From: Allobosea sp. Root483D1
Lineage (GTDB): Bacteria; Pseudomonadota; Alphaproteobacteria; Rhizobiales; Beijerinckiaceae
Assembly (NCBI RefSeq): GCF_001429505.1
Contig: NZ_LMJW01000022.1
Span: 330,370 to 363,060 of the forward strand
DNA: 32,691 nt
Reading direction: 5' to 3'
The position numbers were made by a program, and so were the translations under genes. Positions 15,597 through 24,087 of the stretch are shown here, in pieces. The stretch's first letter is position 1; every line of letters begins with the position of its first letter. The notes under the pieces are model-generated. The model saw only the letters and a program-made list of their open reading frames with translations. It was not told where the DNA came from and ran no database searches.

Positions 15597-17105
15597 ATGG
15601 CGGAGGCATTCTTCAACGAGGTCGCGGCGACGATCGGCGCCGAATGGATCAACCGCAGCGAGGAGACGCTGCGCCGCTATGGCGAGAACACCATGCCGGG
15701 CGGCGACCGGCGCCCGCTCGGCGTCGTCTATCCCGGCAGCACGGCCGAGGTGCAGGCGATCGTGAGGGCGGCGAACCGCCACGGCGTCGCGCTCTATCCG
15801 GTCAGCACCGGCAACAATATCGGCCTCGGCAGCCGCTCGGCAGTGCACGCCGGGCAGGTCGTCCTCGACCTCGGGCGCAGGATGAACCGCATCCTCGAGA
15901 TCGACGAGACGCTGGCCTTCGCCGTGGTCGAGCCCGGGGTCAGCTACCAGGCGATGTATGACGAGCTGGTCCGGCGCGGCGACAAGTTCATGGTCGACGT
16001 CACCTCCGGTCCACCGCAAGGCGGCATGCTCGGCAACGCGCTCGACAAGGGCGCCGGCTACGGCCCGTATTTCGACCATTTCGGCTTTTCCTGCGGCATG
16101 GAGGTCGTGCTCGGCAACGGCGAGGTGTTGCGCACCGGCGACGGCGCACTGCAGGGCTCCGAGCTGCCGAACTGGCACGTCAGCAAGTACAGCTTCGGCC
16201 CGATCCTCGACGGGCTGTTCGCCCAGTCGAATTTCGGCATTGTCACGCGCATGGGCATCTGGCTCCTGCCGCGCCCGCCGGCGGTCCGCAGCTTCCATTT
16301 CACCTATCCGGATGATGACGACCTCGCCGAGATCGTCGACATCTGCCGGGCGCTCAAGCTCTCGAATTTCGTGCCGACGCTGCTGCGCGTCGCCAATGAC
16401 GTCTATCTCTGCGGGTCCGAGCACCCGAGCCCGGATTACAGCCCCGGCGACCGCGCTCCGATCTCCGAGGCAGGCAGGCGTGCGCTGCGGGAGAAGGACG
16501 GGCTCGGCGCCTGGACGGTGTCGGGCGCCTTCTACGGTCCCAGCATGGCGGCGCTCGAGCCGCAGATCGAGCGCGTGCGCGCCGCCTTCGGCAAATCCGG
16601 CAAGGCGACATACATCCCGCATGAGGAGGCCCTGGGCTTCCATGCCCTGCAGGTCGCCATCAACGCCTGCTCGGGCGTTCCCGGCGTCGGCGAGCTCGGC
16701 TTGCTGAAATGGCGTCCTGGAGGCGGCAATCTCTGGTTTCTGCCGGGCACGCCGATGGTCGGAAGCATCGCCAATGAGTGCCAGCGCATCTCGCGCCGGA
16801 TTTATGCCGAGCACGGCATGGATTACATGATCATGAACGTCTGCAGCGCCCGCTTCGCGCGCGGGCTGCACGTCATCACCTTCGACCGCGAGAATCCCGA
16901 CGAGAACGCCCGCGCCAACGCCTGCTACGAGGCGCTCGCACGGGCCTATGCCGAGCGCGGCATCTTCGTCGGCCGCGCCCCGCTCGACTATCACGCGCTC
17001 CATATGGGCCAGGCCATGCCGGCCTTCCGCGACAGCTGCACGGCGATCAAGGCCGCGCTCGATCCGGCGGGCGTCATCGCACCCGGGCGCTATGGCATCG
17101 GCTGA
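15597..17105 (+). CDS. VAO / 4-cresol dehydrogenase-type FAD oxidoreductase
   Basis: The 502-residue flavoprotein belongs to the vanillyl-alcohol oxidase family. Its FAD-binding domain has YPVSTGNNIGLG (PP-loop), VVLDLGRRMNRILEID, VVEPGVSYQAMYDEL, GGMLGNALDKGAGYGPYFDHF and CGMEVVLGNGEVLRTG, all close to 4-cresol dehydrogenase and VAO. As I recall those enzymes, the tyrosine of NxGYG is leucine here and the tyrosine before the C-terminal substrate arginine (R460) is glycine. H425 may sit where VAO carries its covalently bound FAD. The substrate therefore may not be a plain 4-alkylphenol. ATG 15597 follows GGGGAG by about nine bases. The gene lies 38 bases after the Fe-S gene and no cytochrome subunit is near. 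Confidence 0.83.
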   Translation: MAEAFFNEVAATIGAEWINRSEETLRRYGENTMPGGDRRPLGVVYPGSTAEVQAIVRAANRHGVALYPVSTGNNIGLGSRSAVHAGQVVLDLGRRMNRILEIDETLAFAVVEPGVSYQAMYDELVRRGDKFMVDVTSGPPQGGMLGNALDKGAGYGPYFDHFGFSCGMEVVLGNGEVLRTGDGALQGSELPNWHVSKYSFGPILDGLFAQSNFGIVTRMGIWLLPRPPAVRSFHFTYPDDDDLAEIVDICRALKLSNFVPTLLRVANDVYLCGSEHPSPDYSPGDRAPISEAGRRALREKDGLGAWTVSGAFYGPSMAALEPQIERVRAAFGKSGKATYIPHEEALGFHALQVAINACSGVPGVGELGLLKWRPGGGNLWFLPGTPMVGSIANECQRISRRIYAEHGMDYMIMNVCSARFARGLHVITFDRENPDENARANACYEALARAYAERGIFVGRAPLDYHALHMGQAMPAFRDSCTAIKAALDPAGVIAPGRYGIG

Positions 17106-17135
17106 GATCGAACCGACCAGGGAGGAACCAACGAC

Positions 17136-18314
17136 ATGCCCAAGACCCTCAGGACCACTGCGAGTGCGCTGGCGCTGCTTTCGGCCCTTTCGACGATGGC
17201 GGCCGCCGAGCCGGTCAAGTCGATCAAAATCGGCCTGGTCACAACCTTGACCGGGCCGCCGGCGGTGCTCGGCCAGCATACGCGCGACGGCTTCCAGCTC
17301 GCGATCAAGCAGCTCGGCGGCAAGATCGCCGGCATCCCCGCCGAAGTCCTCGTCGTCGACGACGAACTGAAGCCGGAAGTCGGCATCCAGCGCGTGCAGC
17401 AATTGATCGAGCGCGACAAGGTCGACGCCATCGTCGGCATCGTCTTCTCCAACATCCTGATGGCGACGGCCCGGCGCATGGTGGACGGCCAGACCGTCTT
17501 CATCGGCACGAATGCCGGCCCGTCGCCGATCGCCGGTGCGAGATGCAGCCCCTATCTCTTCTCCGCCGCCTATCAGAACGACCAGAACGCCGAGGCGATG
17601 GGGCGCCACGCCACGCAGAAGGGCTATCGCAAGATCGTGGTCGTCGCGCCCAACTATCAGGCGGGCAAGGACGTCGTCGCCGGCTTCAAGCGGGAATACA
17701 AGGGCGAGATCGTCGACGAGATCTTCGTGCCGCTGACGCAGCCGGACTTCTCCAGTGATCTCGCCAAGATCGTGGCGGCGAAGGCGGACGCCGCCTTCAT
17801 CTTCATGCCTGGCGGTCTCGGCGTGACCTTCGTCAAGCAGTGGCGGCAGGCCGGCGTCACGCTGCCGATGCTGTCGGCCCATACCATCGACGAGACGAAC
17901 CTGCCCGCGCTCCAGGATGCGGCGGTGGGAACGTCGGGCGTCACCAACTGGTCACCTGCGCTGGACGTGCCGGCGAGCCGCAAATTCGTCGACGCCTTCA
18001 AGGCGGAGTACAAGTACACGCCCGCCAACTATGCCGCGCACGCCTATGACGCCGCGATCTGGCTGAACGCCGCGGCGACCTCGTTGAAGGGCGAGATCGC
18101 CGACCGGACGAAGCTGATCGAGGCCCTGCGCAAGACCAAGTTCGACTCCGTGCGAGGACGCTTCGAGGTCGGGCCGAACCAGTTCCCTGTCCAGGACTAT
18201 TACCTGGTCGCGGTGAAGAAGCGCGAGGACGGCAGCTTCGCCACGGAGATCGAGAGCAAGATCGTCGAAGGGCTGCCCGACGCCTATGGCAAGGACTGCA
18301 AGATGCCGTTCTGA
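17136..18314 (+). CDS. LivJ-type ABC transporter substrate-binding protein
   Basis: A 392-residue periplasmic binding protein of the branched-chain amino acid / aromatic compound type (PBP1 fold). It has a signal peptide of about 24 residues ending in MAAA. Mature sequence begins EPVKSIKIGLVTTLTGPPAVLGQHTRDGF; later come VDAIVGIVFSNI and NYAAHAYDAAIWL. It follows the flavoprotein gene by 30 bases and should be co-expressed. No permease or ATPase gene follows, so it either borrows a transporter from elsewhere or the permease genes were lost. Genes of this type next to aromatic-oxidising enzymes usually bring in the enzyme's substrate. Confidence 0.88.
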   Translation: MPKTLRTTASALALLSALSTMAAAEPVKSIKIGLVTTLTGPPAVLGQHTRDGFQLAIKQLGGKIAGIPAEVLVVDDELKPEVGIQRVQQLIERDKVDAIVGIVFSNILMATARRMVDGQTVFIGTNAGPSPIAGARCSPYLFSAAYQNDQNAEAMGRHATQKGYRKIVVVAPNYQAGKDVVAGFKREYKGEIVDEIFVPLTQPDFSSDLAKIVAAKADAAFIFMPGGLGVTFVKQWRQAGVTLPMLSAHTIDETNLPALQDAAVGTSGVTNWSPALDVPASRKFVDAFKAEYKYTPANYAAHAYDAAIWLNAAATSLKGEIADRTKLIEALRKTKFDSVRGRFEVGPNQFPVQDYYLVAVKKREDGSFATEIESKIVEGLPDAYGKDCKMPF

Positions 18315-18334
18315 TCGGACGGGGAGACCGCGCC

Positions 18335-18349
18335 GGAGGTGGAGATATG
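18335..18349 (+). promoter_or_regulatory. Strong ribosome site and ATG without an intact gene
   Basis: GGAGG at 18335-18339, GGAG at 18341-18344 and ATG at 18347 stand where the next operon gene should begin. The frame that follows, to 18655, soon loses the codon bias of real genes and runs antisense to the reductase gene. It may be the stump of a deleted permease gene. Confidence 0.3.
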
Positions 18350-18521
18350 ATTAGCGGACGCGGCCGCTGGCAGGTTGGCAGAGAGCCAGGGGCGGCTCCC
18401 GGCGCGCCCGCACTATACAAATCGTCAGTGCCAACAATACGCGGTCAGAAGACCGGATATGGATTGGCCTTTCCTGCCGGGCGAGGCGAACCTCGCTCTG
18501 GAGGTAGCGCTTCTCGCAAGG

Positions 18522-19268
18522 TCAATCGTCAACATGGTCGTGGCCGCCGATGCGGCCCGGCCGCCAATAGCCTTCCGAGGCGATCGCGGTCTTCGGCATC
18601 CCCGATTGCGCGAGATGATGCCGCCAGGACCGGACATTGCTGGTCTCACCCATGAGGTAGGCCTGGCCTCGGCCGGCGGGAAGCGGCAGTGCGCGCAGTG
18701 CTTCCAGCACCAGCCCGTTCGGTCCGGCAGGAACGTCGTCGCGCGCAAGCCAGCGGCAGGTCAATGTCGCAGCGGTCTCGATGGGTGTTTCGCCCTGCTC
18801 CGAGGCGGTCTCGATCAGCGCATGGACGATCGTGTCGGCAGGGACCCTCTCCAGCATATGGAGCAGGGCCGGCATGCCGGTCTCGTCGATGCAGAACAGG
18901 TGCCAGTCGGCGTCCGGCGCGATCACGTTGCGCCCGCGCGGGCCATGAGCGAGCAGGGTGTCGCCCGGCTGCGCTGTACGCGCCCAGCTCGGCGCCGGGG
19001 TCGAGCCGTGCAGGACGAAATCGATGGCGAGCCGCTTCGCCTCGCGATCGAGCCAGCGAATGGTGTAGTCGCGCCGGCCGGTGCCGCCCTCCGGCAGCGG
19101 CATGCGCAGGACCAGCGCCTGGCCCGGCCGATAATCGAGTTGGTCGAGCGTGTCGGCGGTGAAGACGACCCGCCGGAGTCGGGGTTCGACATCGAAGGCC
19201 TCGACGACGGCAAGGTGCCATTCTTCGAGGGCGGGACGGGGCGAGGGCGCGGTCGGCATATCGGTCAT
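18522..19268 (-). CDS. Siderophore-interacting protein (ferric-siderophore reductase, ViuB/YqjH type)
   Basis: A 248-residue flavin-dependent cytoplasmic reductase that would release iron from an imported ferric siderophore. An FAD-binding barrel occupies about residues 15-120, with the RDYT motif at 66-69 (in GRRDYTIRWLD) and the phosphate-contact segment RPGQALVLRMPL. An NAD(P)H-binding-like domain follows, with WHLFCIDETGMPALLHMLE. The family ending EGYWRPGR is near the C-terminus. ATG 19268 overlaps the stop of the preceding binding-protein gene by four bases, so the two are coupled. It is the last gene of the iron locus and ends about 200 bases from the convergent binding-protein gene. 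Confidence 0.85.
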   Translation of the reverse strand: MTDMPTAPSPRPALEEWHLAVVEAFDVEPRLRRVVFTADTLDQLDYRPGQALVLRMPLPEGGTGRRDYTIRWLDREAKRLAIDFVLHGSTPAPSWARTAQPGDTLLAHGPRGRNVIAPDADWHLFCIDETGMPALLHMLERVPADTIVHALIETASEQGETPIETAATLTCRWLARDDVPAGPNGLVLEALRALPLPAGRGQAYLMGETSNVRSWRHHLAQSGMPKTAIASEGYWRPGRIGGHDHVDD

Positions 19269-20374
19269 GGCAGCGAGATCCAGTAGACACCATCGAGAGG
19301 GAAGGGCTGGAAGCGTTCGTGCAACTGGCGCAGCAGTCCTTCGGGATCGAGATCGGCGAAGAGGGCCGGGTGCATCCATCTAGCGAAGGCCTGCACTGCC
19401 GCGACGTTGAACGGTGAATTGTAGAAGTGGTGCCAGACCGCGTGCGCGCGGCGCTGGCGCACGGCCTCGAGCTGGGCGATGCCGGTGCGGGCCATGGAGC
19501 GCGCCAGGCTGGCGCGCGCCACCTCCGCTGAAACGCCCGCGCCGAGCGCGAGCCAGGGCTTGCTGCCGGCAGAAGCCGCGCCGCCGATGGCGGTGCCGAC
19601 ATAGACCTGCGGCGGATGGGCGATGAGCCATTCCAGGCTGACGGTGCCAGCTTCGCCCGGCACCATCGGCTCGGCGATGTTGAAGCCGCCCGCCGCGGTG
19701 ACGAAGCGGCCGATCATGCCGCGCGTCATCGTCTCGCAACAGCTTGAATCGAGCCCGACGCGGCTTTCGACGAAGACGCCGACGGGGGCGGGCCTGGCCT
19801 GCTTCAGCCGGTCCTCGACCTCAGCCAGGGCCGCACGCCAGACGGCGAGGAATTCGGCAGCCTCGCGCTCGCGGCCGAGCACCTGGCCGAGCAGCTCCAG
19901 CGATTTCGGCGTGTTGACCAAGGGATCGCTGCGGAAATCGATGAAGACGATCGTCGTGCCGGTTTTCTCGAGCGCCGCGATCACCTCGCCGGAGCGCGTA
20001 TCGGGACCATGGCCCCCGAGGCCGAAGATCGCGACCTGCGGCTTCAGCGCGATCGCCTTCTCCAGGCTGAAGCTTTCCTTGGCGGCGCGGCCGACCCGGG
20101 CGATCTCGGCGATCTTCGGGAAGCGCTCGCGATAGCGGGCATAGTTCGCCGGATCGACGGCCTCGTAGTCGCCCATCATGCCGACGAGGCGGCCGACCGG
20201 ATCGTCGCGGTCGAGGATGGCGAGGGCCGGGACATAGCGGCCCTCACCGATGATGATGCGCTCGACCTTGTCGGGAACTGTCACCGTCCTGCCGGCGAGA
20301 TCGGTCACCTGCTTTGCATCCGCCATGGCGGGTGGAAGCAGGAGGGACAGGCTGAGCAGGATGGCGCGCAACAT
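19265..20374 (-). CDS. Iron-siderophore periplasmic binding protein
   Basis: The 369-residue protein starts with a signal peptide MLRAILLSLSLLLPPAMADA. The mature part begins KQVTDLAGRTVTVPDKVERI, the usual opening of FepB/FhuD-type binding proteins, and contains KPQVAIFGLGGHG and later HPPQVYVGTAIGG. The open frame extends farther upstream, but the ATG at 20374 with the signal peptide is the sensible start. It lies 34 bases after the receptor gene stop. It would carry a ferric siderophore from the outer-membrane receptor to an inner-membrane ABC importer; no permease or ATPase gene is in the window. Confidence 0.85.
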   Translation of the reverse strand: MLRAILLSLSLLLPPAMADAKQVTDLAGRTVTVPDKVERIIIGEGRYVPALAILDRDDPVGRLVGMMGDYEAVDPANYARYRERFPKIAEIARVGRAAKESFSLEKAIALKPQVAIFGLGGHGPDTRSGEVIAALEKTGTTIVFIDFRSDPLVNTPKSLELLGQVLGREREAAEFLAVWRAALAEVEDRLKQARPAPVGVFVESRVGLDSSCCETMTRGMIGRFVTAAGGFNIAEPMVPGEAGTVSLEWLIAHPPQVYVGTAIGGAASAGSKPWLALGAGVSAEVARASLARSMARTGIAQLEAVRQRRAHAVWHHFYNSPFNVAAVQAFARWMHPALFADLDPEGLLRQLHERFQPFPLDGVYWISLP

Positions 20375-20408
20375 GCGTTGGGAACCCGATGTGGTTTCAG
20401 GCGAGCGG

Positions 20409-22898
20409 CTAGAAGTCGACCTGGGCGGAGAGCACGTAGGTCCGGGGCGCTCCGACCGCCAGGAAGCCGCGCGCGGCGGATGCCCAATAGGTCTTGTCGA
20501 AGACGTTCTCGACACTGGCTCTGAGCACCACGGGCTTGCCGGCCGGGCCAGTGAAGGCATAGCGCAGGCCGAGGTCGAAGCGCGTCCAGTCGGGGACCGA
20601 TTGCGTATTCGCCTGATCGTAGAACATCTTGCTCGTGTAGATCATCCGGCCGGTGAAGGTGAGCCCTCGCACCCAGGGCAGATCGTACTCGCCATAGAGG
20701 TTGATCGCGGTGGTCGGGATGCCCGGCGCGGTCTTGCCGTTGAACCGGCCGCCGGCCGTGTCGGCGAGCTCGGCGTCCATGAAGGTGACGCCACCGAGCA
20801 ATCTCACGCCTTCGAAGGGCTCGCCGAACACCGTGAACTCGGCGCCGCGGTTGACCTGGAGGCCGCTCACCGAGAAGCGGTTCGTGCCTGGGTCGGTGTA
20901 GGCGTTCGGCTGCCTGATCTCGAAGAGCGAGGCCGTGACGGCGACGGTGCCGAAATCGTATTTGACGCCGACCTCGGTCTGCTTGTTGACGACGGGGGCA
21001 AAAACCTCGCTGGAGTTGATCGCCGTGGCCGGGGCGCTCGGCCCCTCGGTCAGGCCTTCGATATAGTTGGCGTAGATCGAGAGCTTGTCGGTCGGGCGCA
21101 CGACCGCCGCTATCGCGGGACTGAACCGCCCCTCCTTGTAGGTCGAGGCGAGGGAACCCCGGGTGGGAACGGGGCGCGTGACATAGCTCTGCAGGTCGAT
21201 GTCCTGATAGCGCCCGCCAACCGTCACCTGGATCCGGTCTCCGGCGATCGAGAGCGTATCGGCGACCGCCAGGCTGCGCAGCGTCAGCCTGGTGAAGAGC
21301 GGCTGCCGGCTGGAGCGCGGGAAGCCGAAGGTGCTGATGGAATCGCGCGGCAGATGAACCGGAGCGTAGATGTTGGTCTGGAAGGTCGGCAGCGCCGGCG
21401 GGAAGAATCCGCGCGAATAGTTCTCGTTGATCGACTGGGACGCGGAGATGTTGATCTGATGGTCGATGAACCCGGTTTGGAACTTCGAGCGCAGGCCGAC
21501 CTCGCCCGAATAGCCCTGCAACTCCAGCGGCATGATGGCGAGGCTGTTGGTGGCGCGGCCATCCATGCGGGTGATCTGGTAGGACGAGGACAGAAAGTCC
21601 TCGAGATAGCGGCTCGCACCCGCGGCGGCGTAGATCGTCGTGTCGGGCAGGATGTCGAATTCGACGCGGCCGGCCGCCATGTTGTAGCGGCTGTCGTTGT
21701 ATTCGAGCGAGCTCGAGGTGTTCCTCCGCCCGTTCGGAGCCCTGGGTATGGCGATGTTCGCAGCCGCCGCGTTGAACAGCGATGTCGGCGCGGTGACGTT
21801 CTGGGTGGAGTGGGCAAGGTCGAACGAGGCGCGGAAGCGATCGCCGCGATAGTCGAGGCCGAGCGAGAGGTTGCCGACCTCGATGGCGTTCTTGTCGAGC
21901 GGCGTGTCGCCCTTGCGATAGGAGCCGTTGAAGCGCACGCCCCATTCCTTGGACGCGCCGAAGCGGCGGCCAACGTCGACCTGCGTCCACAATTGCGCGT
22001 CGCTCAGATAGGTCGTCGTCAGGCGCGTCAGCGGCTCGTCGAAGGCGCGCTTGGGAATGAGGTTGATCGTGCCGCCGATGCGGGCGACCCCGCCATTGAG
22101 CAGGGCGGTCGGGCCTTTCAGGATCTCGACGCGCTCGATGCCTTCGACGACACTGCGGCGCGGGTTGGCGATATAGGCGAGACCGTCGAAGGCCGTGTCG
22201 AGATTGACGACCGAGAAGCCGCGAATGAAGAACGAATCCCGCTCGCTGAACGCGGGGGCGTCGTTGCGCACGGATGGGTCATTCTGCACCACGTCGGCGA
22301 GCGACCTCGCCTGCTGATCCTGGATCAGCTTCGCCGTATAGCCCGTGACGTTGAAGGGTGTCGTCAGGACCGACCGGTTTCCGAGGAGACCGATCCGGGT
22401 CCCGGTTCCAACCTGGCCGCCGGCGTAAGGCGCGGGCGGCTGGCCGATGGTTCCGGTCGGCGGCGGCAGTCCGCGCGCGCCTTCGACCACCACCTCGTCG
22501 AGCGGGATCGCGCCGGCAGGCGCAGCGCCAAGCGCACCGGCGCGCGGCGCGGCCTCGACCGTGATCGAGCGCCCCCCCGTGAAGCGATAGGTCAGGCCGG
22601 TGCCGGCGAGCAGCCGCTGCAGGGCCGCTTCCGGCGCCTGCGCCCCGGAGACCGCGCTGGAGCGCTTGCCGGAGGCGAGCGAGGACGCAACGAAGATTTC
22701 GATCCGGGTCTGGCGCGAGAAGGCGATCAGCGCCGAGGAGAGCGCCTGGGAGGGGATGTTGATCGCAGCGCTGGTCGCCGCCGGCGTTTGAGCCAGCACT
22801 GGCTGCGTCGCGAAACAGCCCAACGCCGTGCCCGCCAGCAGCGCAGCCATCACCGCCGGCCGGACAGCCTGCTGTCCGACCTTGTTCCCGCTCTTCAT
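20409..22898 (-). CDS. TonB-dependent siderophore receptor with STN signalling domain
   Basis: An 829-residue outer-membrane receptor. A signal peptide ends near residue 36 (VLAQ). Residues about 45-112 form a secretin/TonB N-terminal (STN) domain (IPSQALSSALIAFSRQT and ALQRLLAGTGLTYRF), as in FecA and FpvA, which passes the ligand signal to a FecR protein. The plug domain covers roughly 160-290 (LADVVQNDPSVRND, FFIRGFSVVNLD, RVEILKGPTALLNG) and the barrel continues to a terminal phenylalanine (YVLSAQVDF). Its gene follows the FecI/FecR-like pair and is preceded by an ECF-type promoter candidate. Substrate: a ferric siderophore, type unknown. Confidence 0.92.
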   Translation of the reverse strand: MKSGNKVGQQAVRPAVMAALLAGTALGCFATQPVLAQTPAATSAAINIPSQALSSALIAFSRQTRIEIFVASSLASGKRSSAVSGAQAPEAALQRLLAGTGLTYRFTGGRSITVEAAPRAGALGAAPAGAIPLDEVVVEGARGLPPPTGTIGQPPAPYAGGQVGTGTRIGLLGNRSVLTTPFNVTGYTAKLIQDQQARSLADVVQNDPSVRNDAPAFSERDSFFIRGFSVVNLDTAFDGLAYIANPRRSVVEGIERVEILKGPTALLNGGVARIGGTINLIPKRAFDEPLTRLTTTYLSDAQLWTQVDVGRRFGASKEWGVRFNGSYRKGDTPLDKNAIEVGNLSLGLDYRGDRFRASFDLAHSTQNVTAPTSLFNAAAANIAIPRAPNGRRNTSSSLEYNDSRYNMAAGRVEFDILPDTTIYAAAGASRYLEDFLSSSYQITRMDGRATNSLAIMPLELQGYSGEVGLRSKFQTGFIDHQINISASQSINENYSRGFFPPALPTFQTNIYAPVHLPRDSISTFGFPRSSRQPLFTRLTLRSLAVADTLSIAGDRIQVTVGGRYQDIDLQSYVTRPVPTRGSLASTYKEGRFSPAIAAVVRPTDKLSIYANYIEGLTEGPSAPATAINSSEVFAPVVNKQTEVGVKYDFGTVAVTASLFEIRQPNAYTDPGTNRFSVSGLQVNRGAEFTVFGEPFEGVRLLGGVTFMDAELADTAGGRFNGKTAPGIPTTAINLYGEYDLPWVRGLTFTGRMIYTSKMFYDQANTQSVPDWTRFDLGLRYAFTGPAGKPVVLRASVENVFDKTYWASAARGFLAVGAPRTYVLSAQVDF

Positions 22899-22957
22899 CG
22901 TCCGATGCCCCTGTCCGCGATCACGCGAAGCGCCGTTCTGGCGCTCCCCTGCTGGGG

Positions 22958-22986
22958 AAGACGCTTGCGGGGCGAAAACTAATTAG
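22958..22986 (-). promoter_or_regulatory. Candidate ECF-sigma promoter for the TonB receptor gene
   Basis: On the minus strand, CTAATTAGTTTTC (22986-22974) is followed after 10 bases by CGTCTT (22963-22958). The same 13-mer with CGTC at the identical distance stands before the fecR-like gene. The CGTC -10-like element fits iron-starvation ECF promoters. The receptor start is 60 bases downstream. Confidence 0.6.
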
Positions 22987-23005
22987 GCAGTCGCGCGATT
23001 TTTCT

Positions 23006-23968
23006 TCACCAGGCGACGAGCGCGGCGAAATAGTCGCTCGCACGCAACAGGCGCAGGTCGAGATTGCGGGCGATCGTCTCGAGGGCCGCATCGGGGCGTT
23101 TGGCGTCGAAGACGGCGGTGATACGCCGCTTGCCGAGCTCGCCACCGAGCAGCTGGATCGTGCCGCCACGGTAGCGGCGCAGTTCGGTCAGGACGGCGTC
23201 GAGAGGCGCGTCGTGGAAGACGAGCTGGTCCTGCCGCCAGGCCTGGGCGGCATCAAGATCGGCCCCACGCACGGCAGAGACGCCGTTGCGATCATAGCTG
23301 ACCTCCTGGCCGGCGGTGACGCCGACGGCCTTGCTTCCGGCTGCGCTGACCGCGACCTTGCTCTCGGTGACGACGACCGAGACCGCCTCGCTCTGGCCGA
23401 TCTTCACATCGAAGGCAGTGCCGAGCACGGCGATCTGACCTTCGCCGGCGCTGACCACGAAGGGCCGGGCCGTGTCCCGCGCTACGGTGAAAAAGGCCTC
23501 GCCGGCGACCAGGGTGATGGCGCGTCGGGCGCCGGTGAAATCGACGTCGATGGCGCTCGCCGGCCCAAGTTCGACCCGCGATCCGTCCGCCAGCGCGACG
23601 ACGCGGCGCTCGCCGATGCCGGTGCGGTGGTCGGCGAACATCCCGGCCGGCGGCAGGCGCCAGGCTGCGGTCGCGGCCAGCAGGAGCATCGCCGCAGCAG
23701 CTATCGGCCGCCATGACCGGCGGGGCCGATGCCGGGCAGGGCTGTGCGCGACGATGGTCGGCGTGATGGTCGTCGGCTTCGGCGCGGCGACCTGATCCAA
23801 TGCCCCCCAGACGGCTTCGAGCTCGCGCCAGGCCTGCCCGTGCGTGGGACTGGCCTCCAGCCAGTCGGCAAAGGCGGCCCGATCCGATTCTGACGCCTCT
23901 TCGTCGCGCAGCCTGACGAACCAGGCGACGGCTTCGTCGTCGACGGTGCCAATGGGGCCCGTGTCCAT
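23006..23968 (-). CDS. FecR-like anti-sigma / sigma-regulator membrane protein
   Basis: The 320-residue protein has the three FecR parts. An N-terminal cytoplasmic DUF4880-like region (VAWFVRLRDEEASESDRAAF and SPTHGQAWRELEAVWGALD) binds the sigma factor. One transmembrane helix lies near residues 84-102 (WRPIAAAAMLLLAATAAW). The periplasmic FecR domain runs from about 115 to 220 (ALADGSRVELGPASAIDVDF, LVAGEAFFTVARD, VLGTAFDVKIG). The C-terminal stretch (PLDAVLTELRRYRGGTIQLL) resembles an STN-like domain that meets the receptor. It lies between the sigma factor and receptor genes and should transmit receptor occupancy to the sigma factor. Confidence 0.88.
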   Translation of the reverse strand: MDTGPIGTVDDEAVAWFVRLRDEEASESDRAAFADWLEASPTHGQAWRELEAVWGALDQVAAPKPTTITPTIVAHSPARHRPRRSWRPIAAAAMLLLAATAAWRLPPAGMFADHRTGIGERRVVALADGSRVELGPASAIDVDFTGARRAITLVAGEAFFTVARDTARPFVVSAGEGQIAVLGTAFDVKIGQSEAVSVVVTESKVAVSAAGSKAVGVTAGQEVSYDRNGVSAVRGADLDAAQAWRQDQLVFHDAPLDAVLTELRRYRGGTIQLLGGELGKRRITAVFDAKRPDAALETIARNLDLRLLRASDYFAALVAW

Positions 23969-24060
23969 CAGCGCGTCGGTCCGAGCCGCAATGCCGGTTT
24001 TCGCAGACGCATGGCGCGCCGATGCTCCATCTCTCGGCCCGTCGGCCGCCCTGTTGTTTA

Positions 24061-24087
24061 GACGATCCCCAGAGGAAAACTAATTAG
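24061..24087 (-). promoter_or_regulatory. Candidate ECF-sigma promoter for the fecR-like gene
   Basis: CTAATTAGTTTTC at 24087-24075 on the minus strand and CGTC at 24064-24061, separated by 10 bases, repeat exactly the arrangement before the receptor gene. The element overlaps the stop codon of the sigma factor gene. The start of the fecR-like gene is about 92 bases further on. Confidence 0.58.

Noticed and set aside
15384..17882. 832-codon open frame on the minus strand opposite the flavoprotein and binding-protein genes
   Set aside because: It is a by-product of high GC content; composition is arginine/aspartate/histidine-heavy without domains, and the plus-strand genes are clearly real.
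20250..22982. 910-codon open frame on the plus strand opposite the TonB receptor gene
   Set aside because: Antisense shadow of a well-supported receptor gene; no recognisable protein and no ribosome site.
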